A stretch of DNA of 31,415 nucleotides from the NCBI RefSeq assembly GCF_946479715.1, contig NZ_CAMLHF010000041.1:1-31415 (forward strand), in the 5' to 3' direction. Position numbers and translations under genes: made by a program. Of this stretch, positions 23,813 through 31,415 are shown in pieces (within the stretch, counting starts at the first letter, position 1; each line of letters begins with the position of its first letter). The notes under the pieces were generated by a model that worked only from the letters and a program-made list of their open reading frames with translations, was not told the DNA's origin and searched no databases. This DNA comes from an uncultured Pedobacter sp. (GTDB taxonomy: Bacteria; Bacteroidota; Bacteroidia; Sphingobacteriales; Sphingobacteriaceae).

Positions 23813-25519
23813 ATGAAGAAGATATATTACTCAATCCTTACTGTTGTTATTTGCAGTGGTTTAAACTTAACGCAGACACAGGCGCAATCACTCCCTGTTG
23901 GAACACCGGTCTTGGAAGACTATTATCGTAGAAAGCAATTACTAGGAGAGCTGGATTCAACAGTGTCCTTTACAAGCAGGCCATTATTTCCTACCGAAGC
24001 ATTTAAAGTGCACAATGCATTTGATCCGGATAGTTCATTGCGGGAAGAAGGATGGCTGAAATTTGACGGACCACTTTCCTTTGCTAATGGAAAGGGAAAG
24101 TTCCAGATCCTGCCCTTTAGCTGGCAGCAACAATACAATTCCCATCATCCTTATGGTTGGAACGATGGGGCAATGATTCCTGCTCGGGGATACCAATCTT
24201 TGATCACAGGAGGCTTCTTTGCAAAAATTGGTCCTTTAAGTATTCAGTTACAGCCTGAATTTGTTTATGCAACAAATAAAAGCTTTGATGGTTTTGCGGT
24301 TGGTCGTTCTAATGGCGAACTTGGGAGGTATTATGCATGGTATAATAATATTGATTTACCAGAGCGTCTTAGCAGTCGTGTTTACAATAAGGTCTTATGG
24401 GGACAAAGTAGTATCCGTTTAACTTTCGGTCCTGCCTCTATAGGCGTCTCTAATGAAAATATGTGGTGGGGCCCCGGGATGAGAAACTCTTTATTAATGA
24501 GTAATACTGCTGCAGGGTTTAAGCATATCACCTTGAACACGGTACGTCCAATTCATACTTATATAGGATCATTTGAAGCACAAATTATCGGTGGTCGATT
24601 AAATGCAACTGGTCTCTCTCCGCTGGAAGTGCAAAATACAACTAACGGACAGGATTTATTTATCAGAAAAAGAGACGATTGGCGTTATCTTTCTGCTTTT
24701 AACATCAGCTATCAACCCAAATGGATACCAGGATTGTTCCTTGGTTTTACAAGAGCATTTCATGCTTACCACTCAGACTTGAGTGGATTTAAAGATTACG
24801 TACCTTTCTTTACTCCTTTTCAGAAGGTTAAAACAAATGATGGGGATCCTTTTGGTCGTGATCAATTGACTTCCTTATATGCACGCTGGATTTTTACCAA
24901 AGCTAAGGCAGAGGTTTATTTTGAGTACGGGTTGAATGATAATTCTTATAATTTTAGAGATTTTATCGGTTCTCCGGATCATTCCCGTGCTTACCTTTTT
25001 GGCATAAGGAAACTAGTCCCTTTGAAAAGTCATCAAGATGAATTCATTTCTTTGAATGCTGAGGTTACGCAGATGTCACAGTCACCGGATCGTTTAGTAA
25101 GAGATGCGGGAGGGTGGTATTATCATAGTGAAGTAAAGGATGGATACACCAATGAAGGGCAGTTGTTGGGAGCGGGTACGGGTCCAGGCGGTAATCTTCA
25201 ATCACTGGATGTAAGCTGGATTAAGGGTTTAAAGAAATTAGGCCTTTCATTTGAACGCTATGAACACAATATGGACTTCTATAATGAGTACCTGGGCGAT
25301 TTTAAAGGACAAAGCAGAAGATGGGTAGATTTTGCGTTGGCTGCAGAGGGGGAGTGGAATTATGGAAATCTACTCTTCAGTGCAAAACTGCAAGGAATCA
25401 GGTCTATGAATTACCAATGGAGGTTAAAGGATTATTATCCCGCTTCCGATAGGTATTACATTCCACATAACGGCGTATTTAACTTTCATGGGGAGTTGGG
25501 CGTTTCTTATCGCTTCTAA
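23813..25519 (+). CDS. Capsule assembly Wzi family outer-membrane protein, copy B
   Basis: A 568-residue tandem paralogue of the preceding gene, similar end to end (SLPVGTP, HHPYGWNDG, WGQSSIRL, WWGPGMRNSLLMSNTAAGFKH, GPGGNLQSLDVSW, final VSYRF). It has a signal peptide of about 25 residues ending TQAQ. The two differ most in loop-like stretches, for example near residues 60-90 and the C-terminal 40 residues, as expected if they contact different polysaccharides or partners. The last 41 nt overlap the 3' end of the minus-strand PCP gene. Confidence 0.88.
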   Translation: MKKIYYSILTVVICSGLNLTQTQAQSLPVGTPVLEDYYRRKQLLGELDSTVSFTSRPLFPTEAFKVHNAFDPDSSLREEGWLKFDGPLSFANGKGKFQILPFSWQQQYNSHHPYGWNDGAMIPARGYQSLITGGFFAKIGPLSIQLQPEFVYATNKSFDGFAVGRSNGELGRYYAWYNNIDLPERLSSRVYNKVLWGQSSIRLTFGPASIGVSNENMWWGPGMRNSLLMSNTAAGFKHITLNTVRPIHTYIGSFEAQIIGGRLNATGLSPLEVQNTTNGQDLFIRKRDDWRYLSAFNISYQPKWIPGLFLGFTRAFHAYHSDLSGFKDYVPFFTPFQKVKTNDGDPFGRDQLTSLYARWIFTKAKAEVYFEYGLNDNSYNFRDFIGSPDHSRAYLFGIRKLVPLKSHQDEFISLNAEVTQMSQSPDRLVRDAGGWYYHSEVKDGYTNEGQLLGAGTGPGGNLQSLDVSWIKGLKKLGLSFERYEHNMDFYNEYLGDFKGQSRRWVDFALAAEGEWNYGNLLFSAKLQGIRSMNYQWRLKDYYPASDRYYIPHNGVFNFHGELGVSYRF

Positions 25520-26564
25520 ATAGAAGGATGTAGAAACCACAAGCAATTCCTCCTATAAGCATACCGGTTAATATACCCATTGAGTATTTTAACCGGTTTT
25601 TCTTTAATGGCAGTTCAGGCTCATCTACAATTTGTACAGTTGGAGTTTCCTGAGCCAGCATAGTTTTGCTGACCTCCAGGTTCTTGACAGTTTCAGTAAA
25701 GATAGTGCTTAAAACAATCTTGTCACGTTCCTTTACTTCTGCAGTAGCATTAGCTGAGGCATAAGCCGGATTTAGGTCTAACAAAGCCTGACTGGCAGAA
25801 GATGCCGCATAAGTCTTACGGTTTAAGATCATCCCAATACTGTCTGCACGGTGCTGTAAACGATTTACATTACTTCTTAACCTGCTGGTTTTAGTACGAA
25901 TATAGAAATCCGTAGCTTGTTTAATGATGCGGGTACAAAATAGCTGTGCCAGCCTTTCATCTTTCATGGTGGTATTTACCTCAAAAAAGCCAAGCTTTTT
26001 ATCCGTTTTCGCAATGCCAAACTCACCGCCAAGGATCTGTTCAGTCATCACATGTAAAAGACTGTCCTGAATTCGGGTATATTGTTTGCCATTAACCGGA
26101 AAAGTGATGATCTTTCCATCAGTACTGTATTTAAGCCATTTTTTGTTCAGCTTATTTACCTCGGCATAACGATCGGCCAGGGATCTGGTTTGCTTGGTAT
26201 CATAAGCCGAAAGCAAGGTGGCCTTAATTAATTTCTGACTTTTTACCAGCTCTTGCACATTGTCGCCGGCCAGTACGCCACTACCACCACCAATTCCGTC
26301 CATACTAAAGCCAAACTGCCCTGCTAAGGCAGCAAGTCCACCGGCTCCTGATGATTTAGCGTCATCAATCACAAAAGTTAACCTTGCCGTATAAGAAGGC
26401 GTCCACAGCCAGGCGCTTAATGCACCAAGCAGTGCTCCTGTAATTACTGTAGCGGCCAGCAGTTTTTTAAAACTGAAAACGTATTTAAGGTCATTTATGC
26501 GGTTTCCGATTACTTTGCTTAAAGAGAACTCGGGCTCGTATGGATATGGATTTTCCGGGGCCAT
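25479..26564 (-). CDS. Wzz-type chain-length determinant (PCP), copy 2
   Basis: A 361-residue polysaccharide co-polymerase, the same length as copy 1 at 7190 and similar in plan: short cytoplasmic N-terminus, helix at about 35-54 (LLAATVITGALLGALSAW), Gly-rich periplasmic segment (MDGIGGGSGVLAGDN), a long helical region, then LAQETPTVQIVDEPELPLKKNR and a second helix at about 326-349. No BY-kinase domain. The glycine codons are mixed, so it lacks the G9 tract of copy 1. The start lies 1 nt after the OPX stop, so the two are coupled. Last gene of the minus-strand operon; its end overlaps the convergent wzi copy B. Confidence 0.9.
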   Translation of the reverse strand: MAPENPYPYEPEFSLSKVIGNRINDLKYVFSFKKLLAATVITGALLGALSAWLWTPSYTARLTFVIDDAKSSGAGGLAALAGQFGFSMDGIGGGSGVLAGDNVQELVKSQKLIKATLLSAYDTKQTRSLADRYAEVNKLNKKWLKYSTDGKIITFPVNGKQYTRIQDSLLHVMTEQILGGEFGIAKTDKKLGFFEVNTTMKDERLAQLFCTRIIKQATDFYIRTKTSRLRSNVNRLQHRADSIGMILNRKTYAASSASQALLDLNPAYASANATAEVKERDKIVLSTIFTETVKNLEVSKTMLAQETPTVQIVDEPELPLKKNRLKYSMGILTGMLIGGIACGFYILLFRSDKKRPTPHES

Positions 26565-26565
26565 G

Positions 26566-28902
26566 TTATTTGTTTAAAATAGCGATTAAACTGATCAATG
26601 CGGTCAGGGCAGATGTAATTCCGGTGATCTCAGCAAAGCCAAGTTTAAACCTGTTATTTGGATCTTTTTCCGGTACTATGATCTTACTCCCAGGCTTCAC
26701 AGATGGGTAATTACGGAAAAACAAGAAACGCCTTACAGGTTTGTTTAATCCATCAGGATATTTTACATAAGCACCTTTTAGTCGTGCATTTTCTTTTGTT
26801 CCTGCAGCCGCATTGATATAATACTTAAAGCTACGGCCATTATAATCTACAAACTGAGGGTTATTCACTGCCCCTGCAACTTCTACAAAAGAGATCTGAC
26901 GAGGGATATAGATACTGTCGCCCGGTAAAAGGATCATGCTGGTCTTTACTTTTGGATCCTGGCTTTTATTGGTCAGGTCCAGGTTCACACGTACACCTTT
27001 TCTAAACACCTGGGCATTCTCTAAAGCACCATACGGGCTCAGTCCTCCGGCTCTTTGTAAAAGATCTAATGCCGTTTCATCCCTTCTTTGCACGGCATAA
27101 TCGCCAGGGAACAACACCTCACCTTTCACACTGATATTGCCAAGTGCGCGATAGTTTACCAGTCTTGGAACATAAATATAATCCATAGGTTCCAGCTCCA
27201 GTTCCTGCGCCTCACCTGAGGTTTGATTCATATTTATGGTAAAGGTCTTCACCAATTGATTGGCAACGCTATCTGAGCTGTTTTTAATAATTCTTGAAAT
27301 CTCTACATGATGCTCTGCCGCTTCATCCTGAAAACCACCCGCCATTGCAATTACATCCGCCAGTTTCATACCTTTTCTATATGTAAATGCAGCAGGAAGC
27401 TTAACAAACCCGGCAACGGTTACATTCTGAGCTGAAGTGAAAACGGTCCTGTCCTGAACCATAATCGAGTCTTCCCGCATTAAGGGGATATCATTTTTTC
27501 CATTCACCACATCTGCAGGATTAAAAGAGATCAGCTCTTTCTCCAGGTTGGTCAATGTTCTTTTGATGTATCCACGCTCCATATAGGCTTCGGGTTTTAA
27601 TCCCTGGGCTGTTTTTAACAACTCAGAAAGGCTTAATCCTGCTGTAAGCTCATAAGTGCCCGGTCTGTATACTGCGCCTTCCAGGACAACTCTATTGGTA
27701 TACCTTTCGGTAATCGCGCCAATTTGTACCAGGTCACCATTATTAGGTGTAAAATTTTTGTATAAAGAAGAAGGCACATCCTTTACCTCTCTTTGCAGTT
27801 CATTTACCTGATCTACCTTAGCGATGCCACGATAAGCCACATCTGTAAATCCGCCTGCATATTTAATCAGGTCTTCCAGTTGCTCATTTTCTTTAAGTTC
27901 GTAAATGGCGGGTCTTTTAACCTCACCTTTAATCCCAACTCTCTTTTTGTAAACCGGAATACGGATCACATCCTGATCTTCCAACCTGATGTTTCCGTCC
28001 ATTAAGCCGTTTTGCAAAAAACTGTAAAAGTCGACTGTTTTATAAACTTTATTATTTCTTAGTAATTCAATATTTCTTAAGGAACCATTGTTATTTGGAC
28101 CACCTGAATTGTATAGTGCATTAAATAAAGTCGATAAAGAAGATAAAGTGTAAGAACCCGGGGTTTTTACCTCTCCAACAAGCGTAACCTTAATGCTGCG
28201 GGTACTGCCCAGGTTTACGGCCAGCTGTGTTTGTCCGTTACGCAGGGCAGGGTATACCTTAGTCATTTTATTACGGATCAGACTTGTTGCCTGTTCTATC
28301 GTAAACCCATTCAGGTAAACAATACCTGCATATGGGATCTGTACATTTCCTTCAGGAGTGATCCTGGTACGTACACTGCTTTCATTTAATCCCGTAACCA
28401 GCACAATCAGCTCATCGCCTGGCCCCAATACATAGCTCTTAGGAGTAGCCATACTGAAATTCGGCTCAAATTTTATGGTCGTCTGGTTAAAGAACTCCAT
28501 CCCATAAACATTTAGTGGCGCTTCAGGCACAGGTGCAGGTTTTGGAGCCACATAAGGTTTTATCACCGTCTGGGCCGTATCTCTTGTGAAATCTATATTT
28601 TCTTTTTGAGGAGATGAACTCACTTTTACCCCTTTCTTGTTCAAACCAAGTAAGGTTACCCTGTTCTTAAACTCTTCTACTTCTGTGGCAGGCATTCCTT
28701 TTTGGATCATCAGCTTATAGGCTTCGCTTTCCGGAACCCCTGTTTCCTGTAACTTTTTCCAGGCTTGTCCAATTTGCTCATCCGACAACTGGCTTACTTT
28801 TACATTCTGAATATCACTCATGGATATAGACTGCGCGTTACTTCGGAAAGAAGTAGTCAGGAAGAAAATGAAAAGAATATAAAAGGGTAATTTATTGTTC
28901 AT
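26566..28902 (-). CDS. SLBB-type outer-membrane polysaccharide export protein (OPX), copy 2
   Basis: A 778-residue Wza-like export protein with a signal peptide (1-23, SNA). The poly-export domain starts at YVLGPGDE (157-164) with the canonical PGDE, and six SLBB repeats follow (cores such as GEVKTPGSY, GEVKRPAIY, GAVYRPGTY, GEVLFPGDY). A C-terminal hydrophobic helix (ITSALTALISLIAILN) ends the protein. Clearly a paralogue of the OPX at 4585; the segment from MATPKSYV to the third SLBB is about half identical by eye. It lacks the charged insertion seen there. It lies 39 nt after the Wzi-like gene and 1 nt before the PCP. Confidence 0.92.
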   Translation of the reverse strand: MNNKLPFYILFIFFLTTSFRSNAQSISMSDIQNVKVSQLSDEQIGQAWKKLQETGVPESEAYKLMIQKGMPATEVEEFKNRVTLLGLNKKGVKVSSSPQKENIDFTRDTAQTVIKPYVAPKPAPVPEAPLNVYGMEFFNQTTIKFEPNFSMATPKSYVLGPGDELIVLVTGLNESSVRTRITPEGNVQIPYAGIVYLNGFTIEQATSLIRNKMTKVYPALRNGQTQLAVNLGSTRSIKVTLVGEVKTPGSYTLSSLSTLFNALYNSGGPNNNGSLRNIELLRNNKVYKTVDFYSFLQNGLMDGNIRLEDQDVIRIPVYKKRVGIKGEVKRPAIYELKENEQLEDLIKYAGGFTDVAYRGIAKVDQVNELQREVKDVPSSLYKNFTPNNGDLVQIGAITERYTNRVVLEGAVYRPGTYELTAGLSLSELLKTAQGLKPEAYMERGYIKRTLTNLEKELISFNPADVVNGKNDIPLMREDSIMVQDRTVFTSAQNVTVAGFVKLPAAFTYRKGMKLADVIAMAGGFQDEAAEHHVEISRIIKNSSDSVANQLVKTFTINMNQTSGEAQELELEPMDYIYVPRLVNYRALGNISVKGEVLFPGDYAVQRRDETALDLLQRAGGLSPYGALENAQVFRKGVRVNLDLTNKSQDPKVKTSMILLPGDSIYIPRQISFVEVAGAVNNPQFVDYNGRSFKYYINAAAGTKENARLKGAYVKYPDGLNKPVRRFLFFRNYPSVKPGSKIIVPEKDPNNRFKLGFAEITGITSALTALISLIAILNK

Positions 28903-28941
28903 GTAGATATTATGATAAATGACAAATATAAGTATTCAGGG

Positions 28942-30609
28942 TTAAAAGCCATAAGATACGCCGAACTTAAACTCGTTTGGAACAGCGGATGTTTGCAGAT
29001 CAGGTCTTATTACTCCATCCTGGTGCATGAAAGAAGTTTTAACATATAATTTATTCAGCAATTGGTAATTTACCTCAAGTAAATATTGTTTTTGAGTTTC
29101 TACAGGCCCTTCACTTAAGAACTTTGGTTGTGGCTCAGCAAAGTATTGATCATAAAGGTTTCCTTCCTGACCTTTTCTAATGGCTGTGAACTGGAAACTC
29201 GCAACCATACGGGGGATAGGTGTGTAATTAACCCATGCAGTAACCCTGTCAGCATTTTGTCCAATCCAGTCGCCCATTAAATAACTCTGGTTGGTATAGG
29301 TTTGTGCCGGTATCAGGTTGTTGTAGGCATAAGGGTTTATGCGACTGTATTCTCCTCCCAATGTTAAATACGGCACCAGTACGTCTGTAACGGAGGCTCC
29401 AACACTGTAGCCAATCTGATTTCTGCTTTTTGAGGCGTTAAAAATTGCTCCTGTTCTGATCTCGTCAATAAAAAGGGATCCGTATAAATGTGTTTTTGGT
29501 AAATGATTTCTGGAACTTACAGAAAAGAAGAACTGGCTGTTTGCTCCGGTCGAAAGCTTATAGCGACTTTGGTATTGATCATATGCCTTAAAGAACATTA
29601 CCGGGATCAGGTATCCTACGTCCAGATTATCGCTATAAACTACCGATTCACCCACACTAAGGTCTAAGCCTTTAACCGGGATAAAACTTAGGGTATGTGA
29701 AGCCAGGAATTTAGGGATGTAAATTTCCCTGTTGTTGCCGAAATGCGGATTGCCCTTATCATAAGATCTGGCCGAATCAACCAATGCTGAATTTAACCAG
29801 GCATGGATGTAATTAAAGCGAAGCCATTTAAGTGGTTGGTAATCAATCCTGATGTTCGGGTAAGCAGGTGATTTGTCAGATAAGACCAATCGGCCACCTT
29901 GTCCGTAGCCCCACAGCATTTGGTCTTTCCCAAAGCTGATTGCCCCCTTTTCCCAGGCGTAAGTAATGTTTCCCCTGAAATCGCTGTAATTTACAGTCTT
30001 TGCATTTGGATTTATGTTTGCCGTTCTGATGATCCCGGTTTCAGGAGTAAATATTCGGGTGCTGTCAATTCCTTTTCCGCGGTCGGTAATGTCTTGAAAA
30101 TAAAACTGAAAGCTAATGTGCTTTCCGGCATGGCCCCAAAAAGTTAAGCCGGTTCCTACGCGGGCTACGCTTTTGTTCTTTCCCTGAAAGGTTTCAAAAG
30201 TCAGGGCCGGGTCTCCTCTTAATAGAAAATCGTCTTTGGTAACAGACAGGAACCGCCATCTTCCGGCGGGGTCCTTTTTAAAAAAAGTAGTGGTATCTTT
30301 AGCATTGGTGCTAAATTCACTGAACTCCTGTAAATAAAAATCAAGTTCTTTTTGCTCGGTTGTGGTCAGTTTAGCCGATGAATCCTGTAAACTGGTCAAT
30401 AATGAAGCAATTTGTTTCCTGCTCACCGGTTGGATCAGGTCGTTAAACTCGACATTCCCTTTTTGGGCCTGACGCGAAAGGTATTTATAAACAGGGTTTG
30501 TTGGGTTTTCGTATACAACCTGAGCATTACTCTTCAAAGCGATAAAGGAAAATCCAATAATAAGGACAGAAAAGAGGGCTAAGTTTTTCTTGAGATGTAA
30601 GCTATTCAT
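28942..30609 (-). CDS. Wzi-like outer-membrane beta-barrel protein, divergent copy
   Basis: A 555-residue protein with a signal peptide (about 1-29, SNAQ) and a C-terminal FGVSYGF. AISFGKDQMLWGYGQGGRLVLSDKSPAYPNIRI occupies the place of the Wzi block WWGPGMRSSLLMSNTA in copies A and B, and the rest alternates like barrel strands. It is therefore probably a distant Wzi-family capsule assembly protein, with a more helical N-terminal region (about 45-100: LIQPVSRKQIASLL). It is expected to act at the outer membrane with the OPX/PCP pair downstream. It lies 42 nt after the glycosyltransferase stop in the same operon. An unrelated outer-membrane barrel is the alternative. Confidence 0.75.
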   Translation of the reverse strand: MNSLHLKKNLALFSVLIIGFSFIALKSNAQVVYENPTNPVYKYLSRQAQKGNVEFNDLIQPVSRKQIASLLTSLQDSSAKLTTTEQKELDFYLQEFSEFSTNAKDTTTFFKKDPAGRWRFLSVTKDDFLLRGDPALTFETFQGKNKSVARVGTGLTFWGHAGKHISFQFYFQDITDRGKGIDSTRIFTPETGIIRTANINPNAKTVNYSDFRGNITYAWEKGAISFGKDQMLWGYGQGGRLVLSDKSPAYPNIRIDYQPLKWLRFNYIHAWLNSALVDSARSYDKGNPHFGNNREIYIPKFLASHTLSFIPVKGLDLSVGESVVYSDNLDVGYLIPVMFFKAYDQYQSRYKLSTGANSQFFFSVSSRNHLPKTHLYGSLFIDEIRTGAIFNASKSRNQIGYSVGASVTDVLVPYLTLGGEYSRINPYAYNNLIPAQTYTNQSYLMGDWIGQNADRVTAWVNYTPIPRMVASFQFTAIRKGQEGNLYDQYFAEPQPKFLSEGPVETQKQYLLEVNYQLLNKLYVKTSFMHQDGVIRPDLQTSAVPNEFKFGVSYGF

Positions 30610-30651
30610 TTTTAGATGATAGTTTTATGAAAGATATAAATGTAAATATGA

Positions 30652-31415
30652 TTATAGAGAAGGGATAAGCGTTTGTAATCCTGAAAAATGTTTTTCGGTG
30701 TTGATAAGACCGCGAATGTGTTTTTCTGCATTTGCTCCCATTTGCAATAACAGGTTCTTATTGTTGTAAAGCTCATTTATCTTTTCAGAAAGTTGCGAAT
30801 AATTACCCGGTTCAAATAAGAATCCGGTATGCCCATCAATCACCATTTCAGGGATCGCACCAATTTTCGAGCCAATTACAGGTTTGCCCATGGCCATGGC
30901 TTCCACAATGGTAAAGCCAAGCACTTCATACCATTCCGACGGACAGATTAAAAAGTCGGCGCTTCCAATCAGCTCCAGGGTTTCTTTTTTACTTTTTTTA
31001 CCCATAAATTCTACGTTTTCCAGGTTGTTTTTAGCGGCAAAGTCCATAAGTTCTGCCTGCTGTGTCCCGGTTCCAATAACCTTTAAACGGATCTCCGGAT
31101 GATCTTTCATTGCTGCTAATACCGTATGCGCTCCTTTTATTTTTTCCAGCCGGCCTACAAACACAATATAGCGTTCATTTGAAGCTGCAGTAATCGAAGC
31201 TTTTGCCGCTTCAATCTCTTCGTAATCATAACCATGGTAAAGCTGCACCAGCTTCTCTTCAAAGAAATTAAAGGATTTAAATTTCTCATACAGAAAAACA
31301 GAAGGGCACACATAGTGCTCTACATAAGCATAATAATTCAGGTAATTATGAACATAGTTCTCAAGCGCTGCTACTACACATGCCGGAGAAGAGCCTGATT
31401 TACACTGATTGGATA
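30652..31415 (-). CDS. Glycosyltransferase family 4, partial (5' end beyond window)
   Basis: The C-terminal part of a GT4 enzyme. The frame stays open to the last base of the window, so the start lies to the right; a GTG at 31311 is internal, not the start. Visible motifs: VCPSVFLYEKF (end of the acceptor domain), HGYD, FVGRLEKIKGAHTVLAAM (donor-domain entry), IGTGTQQAELM, and the EX7E motif in SEWYEVLGFTIVEAMAMGKPV. GAIPEMVIDGHTGFLFEPGN closes the donor site. It probably adds a sugar for the polysaccharide handled by the second OPX/PCP pair. First visible gene of the minus-strand operon. Confidence 0.9.
   Translation of the reverse strand, partial: SNQCKSGSSPACVVAALENYVHNYLNYYAYVEHYVCPSVFLYEKFKSFNFFEEKLVQLYHGYDYEEIEAAKASITAASNERYIVFVGRLEKIKGAHTVLAAMKDHPEIRLKVIGTGTQQAELMDFAAKNNLENVEFMGKKSKKETLELIGSADFLICPSEWYEVLGFTIVEAMAMGKPVIGSKIGAIPEMVIDGHTGFLFEPGNYSQLSEKINELYNNKNLLLQMGANAEKHIRGLINTEKHFSGLQTLIPSL

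Noticed and set aside
25513..25526. CTTCTA/TAGAAG dyad at the end of Wzi copy B as a bidirectional terminator
   Set aside because: The stem is about 5 bp once a loop is allowed and no T run follows on either strand.
31311..31313. GTG/ATG codons near 31311-31313 as the start of the minus-strand glycosyltransferase
   Set aside because: The frame stays open to the window end with glycosyltransferase-like residues upstream, so the true start lies outside the window.
1..31415. Insertion sequences, integrase/attachment sites, CRISPR arrays, toxin-antitoxin pairs or tRNA genes at the cassette borders
   Set aside because: No transposase-like product, regular repeat array or tRNA-like cloverleaf was recognised. 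Cassette exchange by homologous recombination explains the composition pattern without them.

Overview
The window looks like a capsule/exopolysaccharide locus of a Bacteroidota bacterium, most likely a Sphingobacteriaceae member such as Pedobacter (genus is a guess). Support: TAnnTTTG-type promoter elements, few Shine-Dalgarno sequences, signal peptides ending in FSQ/AQ, long multi-SLBB export proteins, and Wzi-type outer-membrane proteins ending in phenylalanine. There are no rRNA or tRNA genes, no CRISPR array and no recognisable insertion sequence.

Layout. 1-3240 holds accessory genes: a terminator from an upstream unit, a small zinc-ribbon protein, a lipocalin-like protein with a lipoprotein, a terminator, then a 2OG-Fe(II) oxygenase with a small beta-barrel protein. 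3279-20103 is the main plus-strand operon. It opens with a good promoter and a roughly 100-nt structured leader, then gmd, an outer-membrane polysaccharide export protein (OPX, Wza-like) and a Wzz-type chain-length protein (PCP). The repeat-unit cassette follows: two SDR sugar-nucleotide enzymes, an acyltransferase, Wzx flippase, five glycosyltransferases, Wzy polymerase and a WecE-type aminotransferase. 20121-25519 holds the initiating WecA-like glycosyl-1-phosphate transferase, a lipoprotein and two tandem Wzi homologues. 25479-31415 is a second, convergent minus-strand operon: glycosyltransferase (cut by the window end), a third Wzi-like protein, a second OPX and a second PCP. The two operons overlap tail to tail by 41 bp.

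How it fits together. A WecA-like enzyme would load a HexNAc-1-phosphate on undecaprenyl phosphate. The glycosyltransferases extend it with sugars that may include a Gmd-derived 6-deoxyhexose and Fuc4N (WecE). Wzx flips and Wzy polymerises the unit, PCP and OPX set length and export it, and Wzi-like proteins attach or assemble it at the surface. This is a Wzx/Wzy-dependent pathway. Neither PCP carries a BY-kinase domain.

Composition. The cassette from about 6.6 kb to 20.1 kb is visibly more AT-rich than both flanks. Single 60-base lines that I counted by hand range from about 23-27% GC inside to about 42-52% outside. The left change falls inside the OPX gene, at a coiled-coil insertion its paralogue lacks. 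On the right, an orphan reading frame without an ATG sits just before the lipoprotein gene. This fits an exchanged serotype-like cassette. Other notable points are a G9 tract in the first PCP gene where either single-base slip truncates the protein, and the structured gmd leader.
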